Assembly: GCA_024811115.1 (NCBI GenBank)
Contig: JAKOGH010000660.1
Span: 1 to 64,000 of the forward strand
Origin: Terana coerulea
Taxonomy: Eukaryota > Basidiomycota > Agaricomycetes > Polyporales > Phanerochaetaceae
Direction of reading: 5' to 3'
DNA length: 64,000 nt
Shown here: piece by piece, positions 22,076-33,775 of the stretch
Layout of the letters: each line of letters starts with the position of its first letter
Position numbering within the stretch: position 1 is the first letter of the stretch
Translations under genes and position numbers: made by a program
The notes under the pieces: generated by a model
Seen by the model: the letters and a program-made list of their open reading frames with translations, nothing else
Databases searched by the model: none
What the model was told of the DNA's origin: nothing

Positions 22076-24130
22076 TCAACGGCGAGTTAGACTGCTCTTC
22101 TGCCGCATCTGTTCTCCATAGAACCAGATGTACAGCGGGAAAGGAATGCCCAACAACACGGACAGGCCAGCCAGCAGTGAGTTGCCGCCCCCATAATTCA
22201 GCGCGTTGAACATCTGTCCACCGAACAAGGGGAAAGCGAATCCCAGAACGCAGCGCAGGACGGATGCAGCTGCGAGCGCAGAGGCGGCGTAGGTAAAGGT
22301 GTCGACGAGATATATCACTAGAGGAAGGCTGCATGTTCATATGTGTCTCTTGATCAGCTAAGGAGGAGCCTCGGCCAGTGAACTGTACGCACAATGCTAT
22401 CATCATACCAAATCCATAAATGGCCGAGCCAATGACAGGCATACTCCAGTGGACTCGTTCTTGTGCCGACCAGCCGTACCAGCTGCCAGCTAAGGTTAGT
22501 GCCGCCAAAGGTTACGCTGATGCAGTCAATACGCACAGCAAGCCGACAGGCACGATGCACGAACCAACAATCACGGGAGGAATACGAAACTCCGGCCTTC
22601 CGACCCCTTCACACTTTGCGGAGAGCTGTGGCTAAGCGTTAAGATGAGTGGGCGATATCGAGGTAGTCAGCTCGCCTTCAGGTAGAATTTGTCCGATAGA
22701 TAGCCACCGACTACAGTACCAAGGACAAAGCCAAGGCCCAGCCCTATATAGCATAGGCCGGTCTGGCCTGGCGTAAATCCGTAGACTTGTTCAAACAGTA
22801 CTGCAGATGCGCGCAGCCGTGAGCGTGGATTTCTGAAATGGCTCTTGAACGTACCCGGAAACACGGTAAACATCAGATAGTAAACGCCTGAAACCAGCAT
22901 GAGAGGTTTGGAGAATTGCTATCGCAGTGAGCAGGTGCACGTACCGTACATGCTAGTACAAGCGAGGGGTCAGAAAACGCATATCGGGAATGGGAAAAGA
23001 ACGACATACAAAGCCATATAAAGACTCAGGATTGAGCATATGAGGCTTCGAGTGAGAAGAATAAATGGTCGACTCAAGCTGTGCCAGACAAACTCCCATT
23101 TGTTGCTCAAGTAGTCATTTACTGTGGCGTTAGCGGGTCCCTCTCCGTCGGTAACGCGGACACTCAACCGCGAACGCAACACCGGCGCGTACGTCTCACG
23201 GAATAGCGGGATGCCTATGATGGAGGCGATGCCGGAGAGAATAGCGATGACGACGAAAACCCACTTGAACCCTATGGTCTCGGTCATGAAGCCACCAGCG
23301 ATGGGGCCAATTGCCGGTCCCACCAGAGGACCAAGGGTGAAAACGGCCATGGCCAAGCCCCGCTCTTGCGGAACAAAGAGGTCGCCGACTATGCCCCCAC
23401 CGCACGAAATACCGGAGCTGCCCACAAACCCGGCTAAAAAATTGGTTAACGTCTACTCCGCTATATGACGAAAGACATACCGACGAGGCGCATTCCGATC
23501 AAGGTGCTTGTGTTTGGCGCGAACGCGCAGGCAATGTTGAATACAATTCCTAACAGATTTCCTATGTGCAGTACCTATCGATGCGGTCATTAGCTGCGAC
23601 CCCTTGCCCACACAAGGAGACTTGGCGTACCCAAGTCCGTCCGTAGATCTCAGACAGCGGGGCAAGAAACAGCGGCCCGAACGCAAAGGACACCAGAAAT
23701 ATGCTGAGCGTCATTGCCGTGACTGTACCGCTTTCGATATGGTAGTGTGCAGCGATAGCTGGCAACGCGGGTGACATAATTGAGCTTGCCAAGGGGGGGA
23801 CGAATGTATAGAGAGAAACCTGGAGTCGAAAAGTCAGGTCAGTTGGCAACGACGGCTTGTGGAAATAAGATAATGTTGGCGTACAATAAGGACCATACAC
23901 CATTTTTTCTGTAGTTTCCAGTTCCTGGGGTTCCTATGGTCAAGGTCCCATGTAGCAGCTTCGTCGGTCCTGTTACTGATGTGTTCATCGCCGCCGGATA
24001 CGTCGTGCTTATTTTCTATCTCGACAGAGGATCCTCGGCGCTCTTGAAACGCCATTGTCTCGGCAGGACTCGCGCTGTGTGGAGGTACCCTTGCAGATTG
24101 CGCGTCGGTGTCGCTTCGGAAGGACGCCAT
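22076..24130 (-). CDS. MFS drug:H+ antiporter (DHA1-type, 12 TM) transporter
   Basis: Multi-exon gene on the minus strand, starting at ATG 24,130 with a charged cytoplasmic N-terminus (MASFRSDTDAQ) and the RNPRNW signature common before TM1 in fungal DHA1 transporters. TM1 follows in LYTFVPPLASSIMSPALPAI. The loop motif LSEIYGR is seen after TM2, and the antiporter motif C, GPLVGPAIGPIAGG, in TM5. The second half has FTPGQTGLCYIGLG and ends FPLYIWFYGEQMRQKSSLTRR at 22,076. Introns give a continuous frame; one near the N-terminus may use a GTCCTT donor. Sits in the plasma membrane and likely exports a small molecule. Lying at the edge of the biosynthetic block, it is a plausible self-protection or export gene (inference). 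Confidence 0.88.
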
Positions 24131-24249
24131 AAGCAAGTTTCTGTAGGCCAATGAGAACGTTGCGGGAGCATGCACGGTAGGAGGGAGCACCTACCACCAC
24201 GCACGACCCATGAGACCTTACATGCTCGGTGAATCAGAAATGCCCGATT

Positions 24250-25517
24250 TATGACGGAGAAGAACTTGTTGCATAATCGAGGAAGCTAGCATGCGAGAAA
24301 TCCACTATGACCAGGATAGCATTTCCCAGAGCGAGGACAGGCATGTTCCTGGTCAGCCCTTCGAGCGCGTCTTCCGCCATTGAGTCCGCGTCTGGATGCA
24401 ACAGTGACACACAGACCTTTGGAGCACCTACAGTGCGGAAATGAAACGGGACGTGCAAGGGACGTGAGAAGTCCTTCGACGTGCTGCTTGTCAGCAACTC
24501 AGCGCAGCAAGCTGGACGGTGTTGGTTAGGTGGCCGTCGTCATCGAGAGTGCATCCGTGCTTCGCGGTATGTTGCACGCATACCGGACCACCACCTTGCG
24601 GTGCACTGACACCGAGCATTCTGTATCAACCAGGGTCTTCAGAGAACTTGAATTGAACGGCGAACCGAGTTTCTTGCAATCCCTACATCTCTTCTCTGCA
24701 GCTACGGTCCGCAGCGTGACAGCTGCCGGTTGTGCATGCTGCGTCACCGTTTTCGGACGTCTGACTCGGCGACGTGATTGGTTCAGAGACCGTGGGCAGG
24801 AACTGTAAACTGTGTTTCACACGGTCATCAGACGTTCCTTGAGCGCTTAGACTATTAGGCTTCGCGGGTGTGCTCCACTGCCCTCTGCGTATCCAGGTCC
24901 ACGGTGCACGGTCACTCCCGATCCGTCTCACACAACCGATGGACTCTGCTCCTCGCTCTCACGGTCGGACGGCTGGCGCTGCTGTCGTTGTTCCGTAGAG
25001 AAGCGGCGTCTGGCCTGGGTACGTAACAACACAGAATGCACATTTGTCTAAGCATGCTCACCATCTTCATCTGCCCGGACTCCGTGGAGCAGGTCAATAT
25101 CACCACGTCGGTGATAAATAGAAGGTTGCTACAGGAGTAGCGTACGGGCGCGCCCAATGCATCAAGTTCTATTCCGAGCTATGACTACCGCCAGTCGACG
25201 GGCAGATAGTGTGAGCAATCCAGGGCAAGACCATCTCACGCAGGAGACTGCGCTTACTTTCGGTGCTTGTCATGGACAATTCAGGACGGCATATGCTGTG
25301 TATCGGTGCTCCGCATGTGTCCCGCTGTTCCCAGGAGGGTTAGTGCCTCTGCTTTGGGTGTCTCGCATGAGTGTACGGCGCCGTGAGATCTTGACATCGT
25401 TTCCTTACAACACTCAATGGGAGGTGAATCGATGGATAAGGCAAGTTTCATAACCTCTTGTCTCGATTTTCTGTTGTGTAAATGACGTGTGTTTCAGCAA
25501 GATCACTGTATGGATAC
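24250..25517. other. Duplicated upstream block of DUF6534-like gene A, no gene recognised
   Basis: Alignable to 48,771-50,000 on the opposite strand, with short open frames in both copies that do not keep a common frame. One conserved-looking segment (APKVCVSLL here, TPKVYVTM in the other arm) hints at a degraded coding exon on the minus strand. I do not recognise a family. Confidence 0.4.
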
Positions 25518-25543
25518 TTGGACGTCCGTGTCCAACGTTATAA
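25518..25543 (+). promoter_or_regulatory. Palindrome plus TATA box of DUF6534-like gene A
   Basis: TTGGAC-N6-GTCCAA (25,518-25,535) with a GGACGTCC palindrome inside, then TTATAA at 25,538-25,543, 61 bases upstream of ATG 25,604. The same 29-base block is preserved in the inverted copy at 48,745-48,770, although surrounding sequence has diverged. The GACGTC core is a bZIP/CRE-type site; the factor is not known. Confidence 0.6.
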
Positions 25544-25603
25544 GAATAGCCCCTCGCAGTTCGCCCGATCACAACCATTGAAGACCTCGACTATCCAGTA
25601 GCC

Positions 25604-27639
25604 ATGGCGGAGGCGGCTCCCGTGACCACCCAAGTCGTGCTCAATCTCCAAGAAAGTTACGGCGCTTTGCTCATCGGATGCATATTCTCCTGCGCTCTAT
25701 GGGGGATTTCTTGCATGCAACTGTACGTGCTTCTTACACTCTATCATGCGCGCGTTTTTCTGAGAATCGCTCCTTGCAGTCTCCTTTATTTTCTGAAGTA
25801 CGTCACACGGTTTCATACGCTTGCAACTACGGTATCCGCTGAGCATTACACATTAGCTACGAGTCCGACCACATTCTACTCAAGGCTTTCGTAAGTTATC
25901 TGTGTCTGCTATATACTATATGCACCACTGAGCGTCTCTCAGGTGTTCTTTGTTTGGTCCGCCTTCGCCGACTCTTGCGCGCCCACACATTGACAGGCTC
26001 TTCCATAGGATCGCCGAAACTGCAAACGAGGTGCTGATGCTAGCTGCGCGTAAGTTCACATTCGTTTTGCATGGGTATGGCGGCTCAGAGCGACATTAGT
26101 GTGGCCAGCCCTCATTCTGCGATGGGGCGATCTTCAAGAGGTCGGCCTTACTCAACCGTGAGTAACCGCTCGGAGTTATTGCTCGCAACTACTAACGCTC
26201 GAGCCTAGCCTCTTCGTGGTAAGCAACTTCATCCGCACACCGACGCCGCTTACCTACTGGGTGGCGCTATAGCAACACATATGGGTCATAGTAAGCTGCG
26301 CTCGTCAACCACTCGATGGAAGACGCTCACCGAGTCTTAGGGTGTCATTGCATTTTCCGTTCAGATGTTCTTCATCGCTCGCATCTATCGCCGTGCGTAT
26401 CTTGCGCTGCTATTCTTCGCGCGACTTACCCATGTCTCGAGGCAGTGAGCGGAAGAAAGTGGTGGCTACCCTGGCTGTTGGTTCGTCAGATTCTGCCTCG
26501 TTCTGCCCGTTGTCTGACAATTTCGCGCAAAGGTGCCATTCTCGCTGTGGCAACTGGGTAAGCACAGTCCGCGTGGTATTATGCTCAGCGTTCTGACGGA
26601 GTCTTCTGTTCGTATCGCGATTGTAGTCGGAACGATCCGTAAGCACTGCACGTCTTGTGCGCAGGCATGCTTCGCTAACGCCATGCTGGATCGCAGCCTA
26701 TATCGTGTTCCTGTAGGTGTCTTGCCCAGCCCATCCTGCACGTTCATCTGACCGTAGCCTTCGCCGTCTCACAGCGCCCCGAAGAGCTCCACCTTGTCGC
26801 AGATCTCCTCTCCGCGTGTGACGGTGCGAACATGTATCTGAACAAAGCAGTACGGAACTTACAGTGTCTGTAGGCATTTGCCATCGCTGTACGGTCTTCG
26901 ACCAGCTTCGTGGATATCATGATTGCGGTGTCGATGCTGGTCCTTCTGTCCAAGAAGTATCGTACAAGCTTTCAGCGGTGGGCGGTCCCCTTTACGTGCA
27001 ACAGTCTACGGCACTGAACCACCGATGCCCTAGATCCCGCAAGCTAGTGTCTCGCCTCATGGTCCTCACTGTTCACACAGGGCTGTGGACCGCCATCTGC
27101 GCTGCAATTACCCTTATTCTGGTAAGTAGCCTTGCTCTTGAATCTATCGGCCTGTTACTGATCGCGCTGTTTGACTCTTAGATCGCTGTCTTCCCGCACG
27201 GTCTTCAATTCTGCGTTTTTGATAATCCAATTAGCGCGCTGTATGTCAACACCCTCCTGGCCAACCTGAACGCTCGAAGGTACCTGCGCAACACAAACAA
27301 CGGCCAGCAGAGTGACATTGAATTCAATGTGTTCGACTCGGAGTCGCATGGGTCTGGAAATGCGGTGCTCAGACACATGAACCTTCGCCGACCTGCAGTT
27401 CAGAAGCCTAGCTCTTCGGAGGTATGTATTTCTATCATAGATTCCTCGCTAAGTGCTGACGCTTTCTGCCAAGGACACCGCTGTGGCGGCCATCCATGTG
27501 GACACTACGAAGACGACAGACTACAGCAGCGACACAACTAAGGTGAGCCAGTAGACTACCTCTGAACATTCTATTCGCGTTAAACCTGCACGCCTAGGTC
27601 GGCCTAGCCGACGTCATTGCTGAGAATGACTCGGAGTAG
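25604..27639 (+). CDS. DUF6534-like multi-spanning membrane protein, copy A
   Basis: Many short exons, starting at ATG 25,604 (MAEAAPVTTQVVLNLQESYG) followed by a hydrophobic segment ending in WGISCMQL. Later exons read ETANEVLMLAA, WPALILRWGD and SVQMFF-like membrane stretches. The block VLTVHTGLWTAICAAITLIL, AVFPHGLQF and NTLLANLNAR is the part that resembles DUF6534, a domain common in mushroom-forming fungi and usually preceded by several TM helices. The hydrophilic tail ends NDSE with TAG at 27,637-27,639. Exon boundaries in the middle are approximate. Copy B at 46,640-48,684 keeps the same exon plan and frame. Function unknown; probably a membrane protein of about seven TM segments. Confidence 0.75.
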
Positions 27640-28570
27640 CCGAGAAGATGGTCATTTCTGTTCCACCGCTCACAAGGTATTGCGCCGGAGTCTCAGCCCA
27701 ACGCCTAGACTATGTAGTCCCAATACGCCTCCTGCCTGCTGTACTATGCCATATATCGGACGGTCGGAAACTGTGATACTCACGGCCGGACAACAGTCAA
27801 TTGTTTCCAATGTACTTCACCTCCTGATGTATAGAGCCTGTCAATGATGCACCATCTCCGTCCTCTGCTGCTTAGATTTAAGTAGGAGTAGTAGGCGCAA
27901 TTATCTGTCCATTCGTGTCGGGCATAGGGTCAACATCCGTCGCAGAGCCGACACTGGCAGGATGCTCTGCGTGTACTTGTCCCAGTAATACACTGAGGTA
28001 TGGGAAATGTTCCGCCTGCCAATGCATACAGTTGCCGAATACCACGCAAGTCCTCTAGCCCCGCCTACAGCGGATGTCAGGCCCCGTCACCCATGCCATA
28101 TTTCTTTTACGAGGACCACTCGAAAGCCGACGTGCTAATACACCATTTGGATCGTCCTTTAGCTGCGCTAAGACATGTACTCTTCGCACGCTTTCGCAGT
28201 CGGAGACTCTAGGCTATACCAACACTCGTCGCAAGCAAACCTAATCATTGGTACATAGTTATATCGTCAACGTCTGGCTTCTCGCGCCTTCCTAGGACCT
28301 ATCTAAATAGAAGACGACGTGTGGACGACACGAATAAGAAATACTGGCATTATGCGTTGCACGAAACGGGCCATAAACGGGCTGCTGTGCAGAAGGGAGG
28401 CTTTGAGCTTCTCTGGAAGTCACGAATAGCGGTTTGCGCACCTGAGCGGGGACTCTCCGGAGTCAGATATGCGGCATCTCAATGCAATGTCAGCAAATAG
28501 GTCTTCAGAGATAGAGCAGGCTCGTCCCAATGCATCTGTGACCCAGCCACGTGAGTTTAGGCAAAGGCTG
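27640..28570. other. Intergenic, no gene seen
   Basis: Common 3' flank of the convergent DUF6534-like gene A and the hydrolase. Short frames only; nothing supportable. Confidence 0.4.
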
Positions 28571-29684
28571 TCATGTATTTAAGTGGGTGCGTACGAAGTG
28601 GTTAACTCCAGGGATGACCTTAAAATGTATATTCTCACCGCCACTGACATCGTTATCGTTTGCCATAGTCCAGAATGTCGGCCATGAAAAGAACGCGGTT
28701 GAGTCTCCATTCAAGAACCAGACCTTCATCCGTGGCAGAGATTCACGAATGCTCTTGTCGAAGCACGCTTTCTTGTAGCTTGCATTGGCTTGCGGGCCAG
28801 AGAAGATCATGAACCACAGGTCTGAGGCTAACGCCGGTGGCTCATACCTCGCTTTCGCGAGAAATTCGTCGGACATGCTGTATATGCTCGGCGCGCGACG
28901 ATGAGTAGGTACAATGTAGGACAGGGAGTCGAGGTTGCGAGTTGTGAGATCACCGTGCTCGAAGTAGGATGTTATCCAATGGCTGAAAAGGCCGATGCGC
29001 TGTTCAGTTGGTATTGACTGATTTGCGACGGGACTCCAGGTCTTCGGGGCCCTGGGCGTGCCCGCCGCTGCACTTGGTGGCTCTACAAATTATGAGACAT
29101 CGCTTCCATATGTAAACCAAATTTCTCTCCCACCTTGGAGTATTAGAGCGCGCAGACCGGCGGTGAAGCACTCTCTACAAGCCCCGCTTACGGCATCAAT
29201 GTTAGCTACGGTAGCAAGTGCAAGAGCGCAGCCCAGAGACCACCCAAGGATAGCGAAGCCACCATCTTCTCCGCTCTTGGACGTCAGGGGGATGTTCTTG
29301 GTCTTGATAAAGCTTTCGATGAATGCCGCCACCTCCATCCCACGTCTTTTCAGAAAGAGCGATTTGTTGTCGTCCCCGCCAGACCTCAGCCAGTCAAGCT
29401 CCTCAGGAGTGAGAGGGGACGATCCTGGATAGTCCCGGCGGTTGATCGCCACGAATCGCACACCAACGGGCGGGCATAGTGCCATAACCTTCTCGAACAC
29501 CGCTGGAAGTGATATTCATTGGGTCCACGGGCCTCCAAGGAACAAAGAAACAGAGTAACGCACGTCCTGCGTACACCATTCCATGGATGGCAAATATTGT
29601 AACATATCCACGGTTGTGGGGAGGAGCGCCGCTATCAATGTAGCACAGCCTTGTGCCCTTGTCGTCGACGGTTATGAACGACAT
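28571..29684 (-). CDS. Alpha/beta-hydrolase fold protein
   Basis: Three exons on the minus strand. Start at ATG 29,684 (MSFITVDDKGTRLCYIDSG), with the oxyanion-region motif IFAIHGMVYAG. The first intron (GTGCGT donor) joins to VFEKVMALCPPVGVRFVAINRRDYPGS. The nucleophile elbow is LGWSLGCALAL (GxSxG). The last exon holds a candidate acid residue region (FLNGDSTAFF) and the catalytic histidine in GVNHFVRTHLNT, ending at 28,571. All parts join in frame. About 330 residues, no signal peptide, so intracellular. It may hydrolyse an ester, lactone or thioester intermediate; the substrate cannot be told. It is first of three same-strand neighbours (hydrolase, UbiA enzyme, MDR enzyme), suggesting co-regulation. 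Confidence 0.85.
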
Positions 29685-30362
29685 GGGGGAGGGATATCTA
29701 GTCGCTAGCTGCTGAGGAGTGTGGTATTCAATCTGCACAGAAATACGATGGGTAAGGCGCCGGTTGTTGTTGTACATCTCCTCCTCGCTAAGCACAACTG
29801 GACGGACATTGTGATAATGCTGGTCACTGATGATGACGAAAAGAGACAATGACATGAATGCTCGACCCTCAACGGGTGCAGACCATTACTGCCAAATACG
29901 CCACTTCTCTCGGGCAAACATGCAATCTTCCGGCCACACCGGGTTGAGGCTTCACACCGTCACCGGTGGTCCTAACTACTTCATCCGCTAGAGCTCGAAT
30001 TGATAACTTTGAACATGGGAAAATATCAGCGCTGGAGGAACGTCAGTTAGTGACCGTGAGGCAGTTGTAAAGGATACGTAGCTCCGTGGTCTTCGCGTTG
30101 CTTCATGCGCAGGTGAGAGACTTAGATATCAGGACTCATGATAGCTGTCGGCGAAGCTCTCTCGCTGGCCGGCACACGGAAGACAAGGAAAGTTGATGCG
30201 TTTGGCTGACCACCCGATCTCCATTTTTGGCTTTCGAGGGCTGTTCCGTTATAAGAGAAAGTTACATGAGCATGGAGCCGGTCTCAGGGAATGACAGCCG
30301 AGTGTACACGTTCTGACCCAACTCTTCTCTTCCCAGTTCACAGATCCGATTGTACTCTAAGG
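29685..30362. other. Intergenic, hydrolase promoter and UbiA 3' flank
   Basis: No additional gene recognised. Hydrolase promoter elements should lie in the left half. Confidence 0.4.
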
Positions 30363-31384
30363 TTCAAACATAAGACGAGCGTTCTCGAGCGTGATATGGA
30401 AGCATGTGCGCAGTGGCAAGCCATATCTATCGATGAATTAGTCTCAGTGCTCTGGCTTAGATTGACAGATGCAACTCACGTTGTAAAGGACATACGAAGC
30501 CCGATCAGAATCAGGAGTGCGCCATAGGTAGTAGCGCAAACCGATTAGAAGGCCTAAGCCGGTGAACATCACCTGGAAGATGGTACCGGTCCCCCAAAAC
30601 CAGCCAAGGAAGATGGACCATGAGACGACGGATAGAAGCGTGGCCTTCCGTGAGAGTTCCGGGGCGTAAATTGGGAATGTTACACGCCCAAGTTCCTTGT
30701 CCCCTTCAACGTCTGCAAAATCCTGTGCTTGTATCGTTGTGAATATCAGAATTCCGCTAATACCAACGGCGGTGCGCGCAATGACATCCATCTCCCGGAT
30801 TGAACCTGCCACATGGGTGTAAGGGCACAAACCACAACCACTAAAAGCACCACTTACCCATGAGCTTGGTAGCACCGATTTCGAAGGTGGTGTATCCGCC
30901 AATGTTACATAGGCTCTTCCCGACATAGTGGCCAGCCAGCCCCATCTCATCATATAGGAGCGTGGTGACAAACAGCGCTAGAGTCGTGAAGACTAGGTCA
31001 CTGCCGTACACCGCCGACATCAACAGACAGAGAAGCACCAAAATCCAGCGCAGAGCAATAGCCTGGGTCTCAGAGATACGCCCTGAGGGGACGGGTCGCC
31101 ACGGCTTGTTGATCCTGTCCTCGGCACACCCTCTGGACTGGTTTGAGACGTTGCACATAAACTGGTGGAGCCATATCCAAATACAACCCCTCGCGAGGCG
31201 TGGAAGTGAATGTAATGGGGCGGTGGCGCATGCAAAAATCGTCTGAGATGCCTTGATGTCAACACACCCTGAGCGTAGTTGAGGTGTGTAGCTGACTCAC
31301 AACAGGTACAAAAATCGTTTTGAAATCCGCGAGGGTGAACAGAAGTATTGTTTGAGCGTGATAGAGGAGCTTGATTGGAAGCAT
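30363..31384 (-). CDS. UbiA-family membrane prenyltransferase or terpene cyclase
   Basis: Four exons on the minus strand. ATG 31,384 starts MLPIKLLYHAQTILLFTLAD; intron acceptors then give TIFACATAPLHSL, WIWLHQFMCNVSNQ and the first metal-binding region around AEDRINKPWRP. Next come SGRISETQAIALRW, YDEMGLAGH and the second Asp motif DFADVEGDKELGRVTFPIY, with a short last exon ending in TGA at 30,363. About 290 residues with multiple TM helices. UbiA enzymes bind a prenyl diphosphate through Mg2+ held by these Asp motifs. Aromatic prenyltransferases (VibPT1-, StbC-like) and fungal UbiA-type cyclases (fumagillin Fma-TC) share this fold, so acceptor or cyclase activity cannot be decided from sequence reading. 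Likely ER membrane. Confidence 0.88.
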
Positions 31385-32303
31385 AGTAGAATAAGCCAAT
31401 TCAAACGAGACGGGAGCCTTAGGACTTACCCTTATGGTTGACCAGGAGTTCAGCTTAAATGTCCTCGAGCGAGGGTGATTCCCGTAAGGAGTGTCCGCAC
31501 TGAAACGGCGGAAGTTAGCGAGGTCATTCACGGTCGGACCAGTTTTCCTCCATCATCGCGAGCTCGCCTTAACGTGGGGTTTATCATGGTAAAAGGGGCG
31601 CTCATAATGTTGTCCGTAGTCAGCGGGCGACCCGCACGCTCGTATGGGCATAGGAATGGTATTTGGCAGCCGAAAGCGGTGAACATATTTTAAAGGGAAT
31701 AACACACTCACAGTGTGTAGTATAACATATCTGGCACGAAGCGGTGGAGCAGCTTCGACTCCTGAGTGAAGAGATATGACATGCACTCCAGTGCCAATGT
31801 CTGCTGGTGCGATTCAGTTACATGCTGCCAATAGGAGAACTAGAGTGGACGACCATACACACTCCATGCCCTAACGCGAAAGAAACTCTCAGGGAGATGT
31901 TCCTGAACGTTCGTCTGGAACGCATTAGCAGCGTGCATTCGTATTGTGTTGAGGCTTGGGACCGAGGGTTCCGGGTGGGCGCGGTGAGAGATCTTGGTGC
32001 TTTTGCTTCAGCGAGACATGATCCGATCTAGAATCTGAACGAGAGGCTCAATTACACCACATGGGTATCAGAGTGTAGCACGTACTTGATGGAATTCCAA
32101 AACATCATGTCAGACCAACCAAAGCGCGAGGCTTCAATGTGAATACCTTCTACCGGTACTTGTCACCGGCAGCGGGTAGTACCATTCAATTGTGGATGGG
32201 AAAATGCAATCATCGTATTGAAAGCGTTCACATGCAGCAGTCTAAGATGGTAAATGAGCTCGTATACCTACTTCGTGGGAATGATTGATTTCGTCCCGGT
32301 TGT
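31385..32303. other. Intergenic, UbiA promoter side
   Basis: No gene recognised; only short frames with no domain. Contains the UbiA gene promoter and the 3' flank of the MDR gene. Confidence 0.4.
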
Positions 32304-33775
32304 TCACGTACAGTCGAGTTTAATGACACTCTTCCCGTGGTTCCTGCCAAGTTGAACGTCCAGTATGGCCTCTCCGGCATGCTGCAGGCCTTTCTTGACG
32401 TCCTCGAGATATTTCCATTCGCCGCTGGCGATACGCATGGGGACCTCTTGGTAGAACTCCTCCTCGTATTTCGGCAGCAGAGAGAACACAATGAACCCTA
32501 GAATCTTGATTTCCTTCGGCACAATCATCTTCAGGTTGGTGATCAGGGGGTGTGTCCGTTGTAAGTGGAAATGGTACCGCATTCCTACAGTTTCAGAGTT
32601 CAGTAAGACCCGAGAAGCGCACGGGAAAGTATTCGACGAGGTACGCACAATAAAGCGAGCGTGCCGAGCTGAGTACCGCAATGCATCATCGAACGTTTCT
32701 CCCCCAACGTTATCCCAGTATCTGACAACAAGACGGTCAGAGAGGCTTGTAGAGAAACAACGTCAAGCGTACATGTCGATGGGGCCTTCCTTTTCCAACA
32801 CCTCTGCAATTGAGGTGGTCTTATAGTTAAATGCGACATCTGCACCGATACTTTCCATAAATTCCACTTTCTGCTGAGTACCGGCAGATGCAATGACCCT
32901 CAATCCATCTGCCTTGGCAAGTTGGATGACCAGCGATCCAACAGCACCTATGCAAAGGAGGATTCTTTGAGTGTCGCTGTCGTCACGGCATCTCTGGACG
33001 TACCGGCACCAGCTGACACAAAGACCACCTCACCCTGCTTTGACTGAGCGTATTCCTTCCACCCGCAATACGCACTTTGCCCTGTCGAATTCGTTAGTGC
33101 TTGTCATATAGAAATAATAAAACAGCAATTACCCGGCATTCCGGCGACACCCACGTATGCAGACCATGGTAGATCTTCCGTGTTGTTTAGCACCCGTACC
33201 CTTTGCGTATTTTGTTCGACGAAGTACTCTACGAACGCTAGGAAATCAATTGGATCGTTAGCGACTGGCGCAGCACCATTTCGAGACTCAACGTACGGAA
33301 GACTCCGTAAATATGATCGCCTGCTTTGACAGCGGAGTCCTCTGAGCGGATGACCAGCCCAACACCGAAGTTGTACAGTCTGGATAGCATCAATCGAAAA
33401 TGAACTTCGTTCCAGGTATCGGAAGACGTACGGTTCCCCTTTGGAAAACGCGGGCTATGCATTGGAAGGCTTCAGGGCTACGTTTTCGGTGACAACCGCG
33501 AGCACGTACGAAGTAGCTGTCAGGTTTCGGGGCGTCCCTCATCTTCCCTCTCAAATAAGGATCCACAGACAGAACAATATTTTTGACCAAAACACCGCCT
33601 TGCAGTGAGACGGTGTCCAAATTGATCGAGTGGGAGTCGTCATATAGGGTGGTTTTTCCAGGCTCCGGATAGCCTCAAAGGTGGTAGGGTTACGAACGAC
33701 CAGTTACTGAGTGTCACAACACTCACCCATGGGGATCTCATTGAACAGAACACGGCCGTTGGTGACGAGGGGCAT
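32304..33775 (-). CDS. MDR-superfamily NADP-dependent double-bond reductase
   Basis: Several exons on the minus strand, starting at ATG 33,775 (MPLVTNGRVLFNEIPM). Then VLVKNIVLSVDPYLRGKM, PAFSKGEP, NFGVGLVIRSED, GDHIYGVF, LPWSAYVGVAGMP, the NADP site VFVSAGAGAVGSLVIQLAK, YWDNVGGETF and a tail with GFIVFSLLPKYEEEF, ending at 32,304. Introns of about 50 bp join all of this in frame. The order and motifs are those of zinc-independent medium-chain reductases of the leukotriene B4 12-hydroxydehydrogenase/prostaglandin reductase type, which reduce alpha,beta-unsaturated carbonyls or alkenals. In this setting it could saturate a C=C next to an aldehyde. Cytosolic; looks intact. Confidence 0.88.

Larger units (their letters stand above)
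24250..27639 (+). repeat. Left arm of a 3.4-kb inverted duplication
   Basis: Matches, in reverse complement, 46,640 to about 50,000 across the DUF6534-like gene and about 1.3 kb upstream. Shared landmarks include GTATCCAGGTCCACGGTGCA near 24,890 (reverse complement near 49,390), the palindromic promoter block and the coding exons. Similarity is patchy upstream and strongest in exons, so the duplication is not recent. Arm limits are approximate. Confidence 0.85.
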
